The notes under the pieces are model-generated. The model made no database searches. It was not told the origin of the DNA and saw nothing but the letters and a program-made list of their open reading frames with translations. From Stenotrophomonas maltophilia (GTDB taxonomy: Bacteria; Pseudomonadota; Gammaproteobacteria; Xanthomonadales; Xanthomonadaceae), in assembly GCF_025642255.1 (NCBI RefSeq), contig NZ_CP106759.1, forward strand, positions 3,933,501 to 3,997,500: a stretch of 64,000 bases of DNA. The letters are read 5' to 3'. The translations under genes were made by a program, and so were the position numbers. Within the stretch, counting starts at the first letter, position 1; every line of letters begins with the position of its first letter. Positions 52,461 through 61,651 of this stretch are shown here, one piece after another.

Positions 52461-53474
52461 TCAGTGGTAACCGGCTCCGGCCTGCACTTTGCCGCGGAAT
52501 ACCCGGTACGACCACGCCGTATAGCCGAGGATGACCGGCAGCAGAATGACCAGCCCGACCAGGGTGAAGCCGAGCGAGGACGCCGGTGCGGCTGCCTGCC
52601 ACAACGTCATCGAGGGCGGCAGCAGGTACGGCCACATGCCCAGCACCAGGCCCAGGAAGCCGAGAATGAACAGCGCCAGGCTGAGCAGGAACGGCGGCAG
52701 GTCGCGGCATGGATGCGTGGCGCTGCGCCACAACGCAGCGGCCACCGCCAGGGTCAGCAACGGCACCGGTGACAGCCACCAGAAGTTGCCGTCACTGAAC
52801 CAGCGCGCCATCAACCGCGAGTCCAGGAACGGCAGCCAGCTGCTGACCAGGCCCATCGCTGCGATCACCGCCACCACCAGCGGCCGTGTCAGCTGCCGCG
52901 CCAGCGCCTGCACGCGCCCTTCCGTCTTCAGGATCAGCCAGGTGCTGCCCAGCAATGCGTAACCGGCGACCAGCGCCGCGCCGGTGAGCATCGCAAACGG
53001 GCTGAACCAGGCAAACGCACCGCCGTGGTAGACCCCGTCCACCAGGGGCAGCCCCTGCACCAGCGCGCCCAGGATCACGCCCTGGGCGAACGTGGCCAGC
53101 AGCGAGCCGAGCGCGAACGCCACGCTCCACAGCCTCCGCGAGCGATGCGCCTTGAAGCGGAATTCGAAGGCCACGCCGCGGAACACCAGTGCCACCACCA
53201 GCAGCAGCACCGGCAGATACAGCGCCGACAACAGCACTGCATAGGCCTTGGGGAACGCCGCCAGCAGGCCGGCGCCGCCCAGCACCAGCCACGTCTCGTT
53301 GCCGTCCCAGATGGGCGCAGCCGTGTTCATCATCAGGTCGAGCTGCTCCTCGTCCTCGGCGAACGGCGCAAGGATGCCGATGCCCAGCACGAACCCGTCC
53401 AGCACCACGTACATCAGTACGCCGAAGCCGATCACCGCGAACCACGCCACCGGCAGCCAGGTCACCAGGTCCAT
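52461..53474 (-). CDS. cioB: Cytochrome bd-type (cyanide-insensitive) quinol oxidase subunit II
   Basis: 337 residues from the ATG at 53474, one base past the subunit I stop. Eight to nine helices are present with the conserved P-I-W-D-G-N-E-T-W-L-V-L-G-G-A-G and G-L-L-A-A-F-P-K-A-Y motifs of CydB/CioB. It forms the heterodimeric bd oxidase that reduces oxygen without pumping protons and tolerates low oxygen, cyanide and nitric oxide. Confidence 0.88.
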   Translation of the reverse strand: MDLVTWLPVAWFAVIGFGVLMYVVLDGFVLGIGILAPFAEDEEQLDLMMNTAAPIWDGNETWLVLGGAGLLAAFPKAYAVLLSALYLPVLLLVVALVFRGVAFEFRFKAHRSRRLWSVAFALGSLLATFAQGVILGALVQGLPLVDGVYHGGAFAWFSPFAMLTGAALVAGYALLGSTWLILKTEGRVQALARQLTRPLVVAVIAAMGLVSSWLPFLDSRLMARWFSDGNFWWLSPVPLLTLAVAAALWRSATHPCRDLPPFLLSLALFILGFLGLVLGMWPYLLPPSMTLWQAAAPASSLGFTLVGLVILLPVILGYTAWSYRVFRGKVQAGAGYH

Positions 53475-53475
53475 G

Positions 53476-54873
53476 TCAGCGCTCCTCCAGCGGTTCGTCG
53501 GCGGCGGACAGCGGCCGTGCCGGGGTGTGGCTGCCGTGGTCCAGCGAGGGCCCCTGGTCGTGGGGCTGCGGTCCATGGCGCAGGATCTTCACCAGGTACC
53601 AGATGCCCCAGCCGAAGACGAAGGCGTAGCCGACGACGTAGACCCCCAGCGACAGCGCGGTCATCCATGCGCTCTGCGGGCCGACCGCATCGGCAGTACG
53701 CAGCACGCCGTAGACCACCCACGGCTGCCGCCCCATCTCGGTGACGAACCAGCCGGAGAGCAGCGCGATGAAGCCGCTCGGCAACATCCAGTTCCAGCCG
53801 CGCAGCAGCCACGGCGAATCCAGCAGCTTCCTCCGCCACAGCTGGAACGCTGACACCCATGCCAGCAGCAGCATCAGCGTGCCCAGTCCAACCATGATGC
53901 GGAAAGCGAAGAACACCGGCGTCACCGGTGGCCGTTCGCTGGCCGGTACCGAAGTCAGCGGATCGAAGGTGCCGTCCAGCGAATGGGTCAGGATCACGCT
54001 GCCCAGCTTCGGAATGGCGACTTCGAAGTCGTTGCGCTCTTCCTTTTCGTTGGGCAGCGCGAATACCACCAGCGGCACGCCCTCGCCTTCGCCGGATTCA
54101 TGCCAGTGCGCTTCCACCGCCGCGATCTTCATCGGCTGGTGCTTGAGGGTGTTCAGGCCATGCATGTCGCCGACGAAGATCTGCACCGGCACGGTCAGCG
54201 CGGCAAACGCCACGGCCGCGATCAGCATGCGTCGGCCCGCCTCCACGTGCGTTCCCCTGCGCAGGTACCACGCACCCACGCCGCCGATCACGAAGCAGGT
54301 GGTGATGAACGAGCCCAGCGCCATGTGCGCCAGCCGGTACGGGAACGACGGGTTGAACACCACCTGCCACCAGTCCACCGGATGCACGATGCCATTGACC
54401 ATCTCGTAGCCGGCCGGGGTGTGCAGCCAGCTGTTGGACGACAGGATCCAGAACGTGGAGAACAGCGTGCCCAGCGCCACCATGCAGGTGGACAGGAAAT
54501 GCAGGCGCGGCGAAACCCGGCCCCAGCCGAACATCATCACGCCCAGGAAGCTGGCTTCCAGGAAGAACGCGGTCAGCACCTCGTAGGTCAGCAGCGGGCC
54601 GATGACGGTACCGGCCACCTCGCTCAGGCGCGGCCAGTGGGTGCCGAACTGGAAGGCCATGACGATGCCGCTGACCACGCCCATGCCGAACGATACGGCG
54701 AAGATCTTCTGCCAGAAGAAGTACAGCTCCCGCCAGACCGGGAGACGGGTACGCAGCCAGCGCCATTCGACGAAGGCCAGCCAGCTGGCCGTGCCAATGG
54801 TGAAGGCCGGGAACAGCACATGGAAACTGATGACGAATCCGAACTGGATCCGGGACAACAACAACGCGTCCAA
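53476..54873 (-). CDS. cioA: Cytochrome bd-type quinol oxidase subunit I (CIO type), TTG start
   Basis: 465 residues from a TTG at 54873, six bases after a perfect AGGAGG site; the sequence then reads L-D-A-L-L-L-S-R-I-Q-F-G, the family's usual N-terminus. The haem ligand histidine is in V-I-S-F-H-V-L-F-P. The Q-loop is short, and the block T-E-M-G-R-Q-P-W-V-V-Y-G-V-L-R-T is CIO-like. With cioB it forms a terminal oxidase. Confidence 0.88.
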   Translation of the reverse strand: MDALLLSRIQFGFVISFHVLFPAFTIGTASWLAFVEWRWLRTRLPVWRELYFFWQKIFAVSFGMGVVSGIVMAFQFGTHWPRLSEVAGTVIGPLLTYEVLTAFFLEASFLGVMMFGWGRVSPRLHFLSTCMVALGTLFSTFWILSSNSWLHTPAGYEMVNGIVHPVDWWQVVFNPSFPYRLAHMALGSFITTCFVIGGVGAWYLRRGTHVEAGRRMLIAAVAFAALTVPVQIFVGDMHGLNTLKHQPMKIAAVEAHWHESGEGEGVPLVVFALPNEKEERNDFEVAIPKLGSVILTHSLDGTFDPLTSVPASERPPVTPVFFAFRIMVGLGTLMLLLAWVSAFQLWRRKLLDSPWLLRGWNWMLPSGFIALLSGWFVTEMGRQPWVVYGVLRTADAVGPQSAWMTALSLGVYVVGYAFVFGWGIWYLVKILRHGPQPHDQGPSLDHGSHTPARPLSAADEPLEER

Positions 54874-54978
54874 GGGACGCCTCCTGCCTGCGACCGGTGG
54901 GATACCGGACCACTTTAGGAATATTTCGTTACGCCGGGATGCGACCGGGTGACGCGCTGCTTCACTCTGTCGCAGGGG

Positions 54979-55085
54979 AAGCCGCCGGGCATGGCCGCGC
55001 CCCATGACCTGCCGGCGCCGATCCGCCGGGCATGGCCCGGCGCTACCCATTGATCCCCAGGTAGCGCCGGGCCATGCCCGGCGAG
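54979..55085. repeat. Inverted pair of REP/SMAG-like palindromes plus a partial copy
   Basis: CCGCCGGGCATGGCCCGGCGCTACCC (55023-55048) and GGTAGCGCCGGGCCATGCCCGGCGAG (55060-55085) face each other across an 11-base gap. A decayed copy (GCCGCCGGGCATGGCCGCGC, 54981-55000) precedes them. This is a BIME-like compound element downstream of the sigma-factor unit and upstream of cioA. Confidence 0.8.
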
Positions 55086-55089
55086 AGCC

Positions 55090-55305
55090 TCAAGGCCAGA
55101 AGTACCAGGCACCGGCCGCCAGCAGCGCACCCACCAGCAGCACCTGCACCACCACATAGCCCACGCCACTGTCGCGCGACTCAGTGGCAATACGCGTCTG
55201 CAACGCCTCACTCACGTCCGGGGTCTGTTCCTGCCGCGCCTGTTCACGCAACGCCTGCGCCAGCGCGCGCTCGTCGGCATCGCGGGGATCGGTCGGTGGG
55301 TTCAC
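55090..55305 (-). CDS. Small single-pass membrane protein coupled to the sigma factor
   Basis: 71 residues. A charged N-terminal half (residues 1-45, Asp/Glu/Arg/Gln rich) is followed by one C-terminal membrane helix (about 49-68). The start overlaps the sigma-factor stop by four bases (ATGA). The place is that of an anti-sigma factor, but there is no zinc-binding H-x3-C-x2-C motif and the protein is very short, so it could be a minimal membrane anchor. Confidence 0.65.
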   Translation of the reverse strand: MNPPTDPRDADERALAQALREQARQEQTPDVSEALQTRIATESRDSGVGYVVVQVLLVGALLAAGAWYFWP

Positions 55306-55943
55306 AGCAGTTCTCCGGCGGTGGCATGCCGCGTCAGTTCCTGCTTCAGGAGCAGACGCGCGCGGTGCAGGTGGCTCTTGATGGTACCGCGCGCAAGACC
55401 GGTCACCTGCTCGATCTCTGCCAGGTCGAAATCCTCCAGGTAATGCAGGCCGACGATCAGGCGCTGCGGCGGGCTCAACCGCTCCAGCGCCGCACCCAGC
55501 TGGCGGCCGGCCTGCAGCGCTTGGCTGAGTTCGGCCGGGCCCGGTCCCTCGTCACCGATGCCCAGATCCTCCGGTACCTCCACCGCCACCATCCACTGCG
55601 CTTCCAGGCGCCGGCGACGCAGGTGCTGCAATGCGGTGGTGTAGGCCACCCGTGAGATCCAGGTCCGCAGCGAGGATTCGAAGCGGAACCGGTGCAGTTG
55701 CCGGAACACCGCCAGGAAGGTCTCCTGCAGCAGGTCAGCGACCTGATCGCGGTCACCCACCATGCGCCCGATCACATGCGCGCACGTGCGCTGATGGGCC
55801 TGCACCAGCTGCGCGAACGCCGGTTGCGAGCCATCGATGATGGCCCGCACCAGCGCCGCATCATCTTCGATGACCGCGGCCGCCGCGGCGTCCTGCCGGC
55901 GGCGGCCGCGCAGGGCGGACAGGGCTTCGCCCAGCAGGCTCAT
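55302..55943 (-). CDS. ECF-type RNA polymerase sigma factor
   Basis: 213 residues from the ATG at 55943. Region 2 includes F-A-Q-L-V-Q-A-H-Q-R and D-Q-V-A-D-L-L-Q-E-T-F-L-A-V-F-R-Q-L, and region 4 includes L-S-P-P-Q-R-L-I-V-G-L-H-Y and D-L-A-E-I-E-Q-V-T-G-L-A-R-G-T-I-K-S-H-L. An N-terminal extension of about 35 residues is basic. It follows the small membrane protein gene by 37 bases and overlaps the next one, so all three form an operon. The signal is unknown. Confidence 0.88.
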   Translation of the reverse strand: MSLLGEALSALRGRRRQDAAAAAVIEDDAALVRAIIDGSQPAFAQLVQAHQRTCAHVIGRMVGDRDQVADLLQETFLAVFRQLHRFRFESSLRTWISRVAYTTALQHLRRRRLEAQWMVAVEVPEDLGIGDEGPGPAELSQALQAGRQLGAALERLSPPQRLIVGLHYLEDFDLAEIEQVTGLARGTIKSHLHRARLLLKQELTRHATAGELL

Positions 55944-55980
55944 GCGCACCGCTCCCCCGGGGCGTGTGGCATGCCGGCGC

Positions 55981-56310
55981 TCAGCTCTTGCGCACGGCGG
56001 GGCGGGTGAAGTGCCAGGCCAGCAGCTGGCCCAGGCCGGCACTGCCCACCAGGGCGGCGGCGGCGCCAAAGGTGAGGTCGCGAGCGCCCAGGACTTCCAG
56101 CAGGCCCATGGCCAGGGCCAGGCACACCAGGCTGATGCCCCAGCGCAGCGCGCCCTGGCGGCGGCGCTCTTCCTCCAGCACGGCCAGGGAGCGGATCACC
56201 TCCTCGGGCACGTGCGGTGCGACCAGCTTGCTGCGCGCGCGCGCATCGGCGATGGCGTGGATGGCGTAGGCGATGCAGATGAAGAGGGTGATCGGGATGA
56301 GTTCCTGCAT
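55981..56310 (-). CDS. DUF6249-like membrane protein, first gene of the sigma operon
   Basis: 109 residues from the ATG at 56310. One hydrophobic segment at 4-20, a charged middle (P-E-E-V-I-R-S-L-A-V-L-E-E-E-R-R-R) and two helices near 58-72 and 78-95 are visible. Homologues with this layout often precede ECF sigma factor genes. It may sense or regulate with the sigma factor. Confidence 0.65.
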   Translation of the reverse strand: MQELIPITLFICIAYAIHAIADARARSKLVAPHVPEEVIRSLAVLEEERRRQGALRWGISLVCLALAMGLLEVLGARDLTFGAAAALVGSAGLGQLLAWHFTRPAVRKS

Positions 56311-56477
56311 GGTCGTGCTCCTGTGCGGTGAATGATGCGGGTTCAGGAGAATGGATGCGCGATGGGGGGCACCGGTTGCACCGCTTTGCCGATCCCGCTG
56401 CCATGACCTGTGGCCCCCTCCTGCGGCGCGAACGGCTGCTACCCTTGCCCGGTTTCCTTTTCTGGTGCCGTCCGCCC

Positions 56478-58844
56478 ATGTCCCGAGTGCTGCCCCTGTC
56501 CCTCCTGCTGTCGGCCGTGCTGGCCGCACCGGCCGCCCATGCCGCGCCGACGCCGATCACCATCGAACAGGCCATGGCGGATCCGGACTGGATCGGTCCG
56601 CCGGTCGAGAAGGCCTGGTGGTCGTGGAACAGCCAGCAGGTCGAGTACCAGCTCAAGCGCAACGGCAGCCCGGTGCGCGACACCTTCCGCCAGCCCGTGG
56701 CCGGTGGTGTTGCGGCCCAGGTGGCAGACGACCAGCGCGGCACCCTGGACGTGGCCGATCCGGTCTACGACCGCACCCGCACCCGCAGCGCCTTCGTCCG
56801 CAACGGCGACGTGTTCGTGCGCGACCTGCGCAGCGGCGCGCTGACCCAGCTCACGCGCAGCAACGAGCGCGCCAGCGGGGTGAACTTCGCTGCCGACAAC
56901 GGCGTGATCTGGCGGGTGGGCCAGAACTGGTTCCACTGGACCGCTGCCGGCGGCGTGCAGCAGGTTGCCAGCCTGAAGGCCGACAAGGACCCCAACAGCG
57001 CGCCCAAGGACGACCTGCTGCGCGACCAGCAGCTGCGTACCCTGGAAACCCTGCGTCGCGACCGCGAGCAGCGCGAGGCATTGAAGGACCAGGACCAGCG
57101 CTGGCGCCAGGCCGACCCGACCCGCGCGCCGGGCCCGGTATACCTGGGCGCCGACGTGGAGATCGCCGACAGCGTGCTGTCGCCGGACCTGGGCCACCTG
57201 ATCGTGGTGACCACGCCGAAGGACTTCGACGAGGGCCGCACCAGCAAGATGCCGCTGTACGTGACCGAATCCGGTTACGAGGAAACCGAGGACACCCGCA
57301 CCCGCGTCGGTCGCAATGGCAACGAGCCGCACACCCTGTGGTACGTGGACGTGCGCAGCGGCAAGGCGCAGAAGCTGTCGCTGTCCGGCCTGCCGGGCAT
57401 CGCCACCGACCCGCTGGCCGACCTGCGCCGCAAGGCCGGCAAGGAGGCGCTGAAGGGCGAACGCAGCGTGCAGGTGATGAGCGACTTCATGGGCGGCGGC
57501 ATGCGCTGGAGCGCCGATGGCCAGCAGGCGGCGGTGATGCTGCGCGCCAACGACAACAAGGACCGCTGGATCGTCAGCATCGGCAGCGACGGCCGCGTGC
57601 AGAACCGCCACCGGCTGACCGACAACGCGTGGATCAACTGGGGCTTCAACGATTTCGGCTGGATGGCCGATGGCCGCACGCTGTGGCTGCTGTCCGAGGA
57701 ATCGGGCTTCTCGCACCTGTACACCCAGGCCGGCACTGCCCGGCCGCAGGCGCTGACCAGCGGCAAGTGGGAGACCTCCGCGCCCGTGCTGTCGGCCGAC
57801 GGCAAGGGCTTCTACTTCCTGTGCAACCAGCAGGCCCCGCACGATTACGAAGTCTGCGCGGTCGACACCGGCAGCCGTCAGGTCCGCGAGCTGACCAGCC
57901 TCAACGGCGTGGAAGACTTCTCGCTGTCGCCGGATGGCCAGCAGCTGCTGGTGCGCTACTCCGGTGCCTACCTGCCACCGCAGCTGGCGGTGCTGCCCAG
58001 CGCGGGCGGCCAGGCCCGCGTGCTGACCGATACCCGCAGCGCCGACTTCAAGGCGCGCCAGTGGATCCAGCCGAAGCTGGTGGCGGTGCCGTCCAGGCAT
58101 GGCGCCGGCGTGGTCTGGGCCAAGTACTACGAACCCGAGCACAAGGAGCCGGGCAGGAAGTACCCGATCGTGATGTTCGTGCACGGTGCCGGCTACCTGC
58201 AGAACGTGCACCAGCGCTACCCGGCCTACTTCCGCGAGCAGATGTTCCACAACCTGCTGGTGCAGAAGGGCTACATCGTGCTGGACATGGACTACCGCGG
58301 CAGCGAGGGCTACGGCCGCGACTGGCGCACGGCCGTCTACCGCAACATGGGCCACCCGGAACTGGAAGACTACAAGGACGGCCTGGACTGGCTGGTGGAC
58401 ACCCAGCAGGGCGACCGTGACCACGCCGGCATCTACGGTGGCTCCTACGGCGGCTTCATGACCTTCATGGCGCTGTTCCGCGCACCGGGCACCTTCAAGG
58501 CCGGTGCCGCGCTGCGCCCGGTGGTGGACTGGCACAACTACAACCACGCCTATACCAGCAACATCCTCAACACGCCGGACATCGATCCGGAGGCGTACCG
58601 GGTGTCCTCGCCGATCGAGTACGCGCAGAACCTGCAGGACAACCTGCTGATCGCGCACGGCATGATGGATGACAACGTGTTCTTCCAGGACTCGGTGAAC
58701 CTGACCCAGCGCCTGATCGAGCTGCACAAGGACAACTGGTCGATCGCCCCGTACCCGCTGGAACGCCACGGCTACGTCCGCGCCGACTCCTGGCTGGACC
58801 AGTACAAGCGCATCCTCAAGCTGTTCGAGCAGAACCTGAAGTGA
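56478..58844 (+). CDS. S9 family prolyl oligopeptidase (dipeptidyl-peptidase IV-like), exported
   Basis: 788 residues from the ATG at 56478; the signal peptide ends at A-H-A near residue 22. A beta-propeller region (about 40-520) with repeated blades is followed by the alpha/beta hydrolase domain. The catalytic Ser is in G-G-S-Y-G-G, the Asp in H-G-M-M-D-D-N-V, and the His in E-R-H-G-Y-V. It cleaves small peptides in the periplasm, probably after proline or alanine. The Nudix gene overlaps its stop. Confidence 0.88.
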   Translation: MSRVLPLSLLLSAVLAAPAAHAAPTPITIEQAMADPDWIGPPVEKAWWSWNSQQVEYQLKRNGSPVRDTFRQPVAGGVAAQVADDQRGTLDVADPVYDRTRTRSAFVRNGDVFVRDLRSGALTQLTRSNERASGVNFAADNGVIWRVGQNWFHWTAAGGVQQVASLKADKDPNSAPKDDLLRDQQLRTLETLRRDREQREALKDQDQRWRQADPTRAPGPVYLGADVEIADSVLSPDLGHLIVVTTPKDFDEGRTSKMPLYVTESGYEETEDTRTRVGRNGNEPHTLWYVDVRSGKAQKLSLSGLPGIATDPLADLRRKAGKEALKGERSVQVMSDFMGGGMRWSADGQQAAVMLRANDNKDRWIVSIGSDGRVQNRHRLTDNAWINWGFNDFGWMADGRTLWLLSEESGFSHLYTQAGTARPQALTSGKWETSAPVLSADGKGFYFLCNQQAPHDYEVCAVDTGSRQVRELTSLNGVEDFSLSPDGQQLLVRYSGAYLPPQLAVLPSAGGQARVLTDTRSADFKARQWIQPKLVAVPSRHGAGVVWAKYYEPEHKEPGRKYPIVMFVHGAGYLQNVHQRYPAYFREQMFHNLLVQKGYIVLDMDYRGSEGYGRDWRTAVYRNMGHPELEDYKDGLDWLVDTQQGDRDHAGIYGGSYGGFMTFMALFRAPGTFKAGAALRPVVDWHNYNHAYTSNILNTPDIDPEAYRVSSPIEYAQNLQDNLLIAHGMMDDNVFFQDSVNLTQRLIELHKDNWSIAPYPLERHGYVRADSWLDQYKRILKLFEQNLK

Positions 58845-59260
58845 GCAGTGCCGCGGCCACGATCCACATCGTGGCCGCGGTCATCGTCGACGACCACGGC
58901 CGGGCGCTGGTGGTACGCAAGCACGGCGCCGACCGCTTCATCCAGCCCGGAGGCAAGCCCGAACCGGGCGAAACGCCACTGCAGACGCTCGCCCGCGAAC
59001 TGGACGAAGAGCTGGGCGTGCGCCTGCTCGCCGACCCTGCCGTGGCGCTGGGCCATTTCCAGGACTGGGCGGTGAACGAGCCTGGTCATCGCGTACAGGC
59101 CGAGGCCTGGTGGGTGCAGGTACAGGGCACGCCGCAGGCACGCGCGGAAATCGCCGAGCTGGCGTGGGTGCCGCTGCGCCCGCCCCATGGCCTGCGCTTG
59201 GCACCCTTGAGCGAACACCATATCCTGCCGGCCGTTGCCACCCGGGTGGCGACCCGCTGA
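58841..59260 (+). CDS. Nudix hydrolase
   Basis: 139 residues from a GTG that overlaps the peptidase stop (GTGA). The Nudix box is complete: G-G-K-P-E-P-G-E-T, then A-R-E-L-D-E-E-L-G-V, fitting G-x5-E-x7-R-E-U-x-E-E-x-G-U. It hydrolyses a nucleoside diphosphate derivative; the substrate is unknown. The coupling to a secreted peptidase gene has no obvious functional logic. Confidence 0.85.
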   Translation: MSSAAATIHIVAAVIVDDHGRALVVRKHGADRFIQPGGKPEPGETPLQTLARELDEELGVRLLADPAVALGHFQDWAVNEPGHRVQAEAWWVQVQGTPQARAEIAELAWVPLRPPHGLRLAPLSEHHILPAVATRVATR

Positions 59261-59287
59261 AGACGCCACTGCAGCCAAGGACATCGG

Positions 59288-60794
<1,507 letters not shown>

Positions 60795-60802
60795 GGCATC
60801 TC

Positions 60803-60826
60803 GCGGGGCGGCGTGGCCGTCCCCGC
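60803..60826. terminator. Bidirectional terminator-like hairpin
   Basis: GCGGGG-CGGC (60803-60812) pairs with GCCG-T-CCCCGC (60816-60826), one bulge, three-base loop, between convergent hemF and the DUF421 gene. No T-run. Confidence 0.5.
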
Positions 60827-60842
60827 ACGCATGCCGCCGGCC

Positions 60843-61325
60843 CTACGCGTCCGTGTGCCGGGCGATGATCGTGATGTGGCCGGTGGTTTCCAGCAGCGCC
60901 ACCTGCACATCATCGATGCGCAGGCAGCCCTGCTGGCGCATGGCGGCATCGAAATCGGCCCGGCTGATCAGTTCGCGGCGCAGAACATCCCGCAACAGGG
61001 TGCCGTCACGGGCGATCACCACCGGTTCCCCCTCGATCAGGCGCTCCAGGCGGCGGTTGCGGGTGGTCACCCAGCCCACGCCGTAGTTGAGCAGGATCAG
61101 GGTCGCGGCGAGCAGCAGGCCACCGCCCAGGGACGTGTCCTGGCCCAGCAGCGCGTTCTGCACCGCGTTGCCCAGCAGCACGATCAGCAGCACGTCGAAC
61201 GGGGTGATCTGCCCCAGCGCGCGCTTGCCGCTGAGGCGCACCAGGCCCAGCACGACGGTGTAGACCACCACCGCGCGCAGGATGAACTCCCACCACGGCA
61301 TCGCCAGTGCGAACAGATCGTGCAT
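60843..61325 (-). CDS. DUF421 (YetF-like) membrane protein
   Basis: 160 residues from the ATG at 61325. Two or three membrane helices in the first 80 residues include R-L-S-G-K-R-A-L-G-Q-I-T-P-F-D, the hallmark of this family, and a C-terminal soluble part has E-G-E-P-V-V-I-A-R-D-G. Relatives are YetF and YcaP. The function is not known. Confidence 0.85.
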   Translation of the reverse strand: MHDLFALAMPWWEFILRAVVVYTVVLGLVRLSGKRALGQITPFDVLLIVLLGNAVQNALLGQDTSLGGGLLLAATLILLNYGVGWVTTRNRRLERLIEGEPVVIARDGTLLRDVLRRELISRADFDAAMRQQGCLRIDDVQVALLETTGHITIIARHTDA

Positions 61326-61651
61326 TGCGGGCTCCCCTGCTGGGCGGTGGCCCAGCCTAGCAGCCGGCAGCCTGCCGGCGGCGCAAATAAAAAGCCCCGC
61401 TGACCAGGGGGAGGTCAACGGGGCCGGGGAACGGGCACTTGGGGAGGAGTCCCCGTTCCGAGATCTGCTCCAGGGGATGGGAGAGATCCACAACAGGCAT
61501 TGCGCCTGTCGAGAGCTATAGAACCACTCCGAACACTAACGGTTCGTGAAGGGAGCCAATTTAATGAACCGCAATGGGGCGAGTATTCATGGCCGAGTCA
61601 GAAACTGTGGCCAGATGAACAAATTCACGTCGTTTCAGGACCGAAAGCGAC
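61326..61651. other. Intergenic region between polA and the DUF421 gene
   Basis: 326 bases. Most of it is occupied by the sX13-like sRNA (61389-61510). The stretch 61523-61651 holds its promoter and the 3' end of the polA transcript; I see no ORF worth calling. Confidence 0.7.
61389..61510 (-). ncRNA. sX13-like small regulatory RNA downstream of polA
   Basis: On the minus strand there are four hairpins in about 120 bases: ACAGGC/GCCTGT (61493-61509); GATCT-CTCC / GGAG-AGATC with loop CATCCCCT (61462-61488); GGAACGGG/CCCGTTCC with an inner ACT/AGT and loop CCTCCCCA (61428-61459); and a 12-bp terminator stem with loop TCCCCCT followed by TTTTT (61389-61424). Three loops are C-rich, which would pair with G-rich Shine-Dalgarno regions. 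A TCTATA -10 (61517-61522) lies just upstream. The place downstream of polA parallels enteric Spot 42. The Xanthomonas sRNA sX13 has, as I recall, the same C-rich triple-loop plan. Confidence 0.75.

Noticed and set aside
56439-58769. A 776-codon minus-strand ORF opposite the S9 peptidase
   Set aside because: Shadow of the peptidase; the opposite frame has the signal peptide and catalytic triad.
60803-61325. Plus-strand ORF at 60813-61403 as a gene
   Set aside because: It is antisense to the DUF421 gene, which has clear family motifs on the minus strand.
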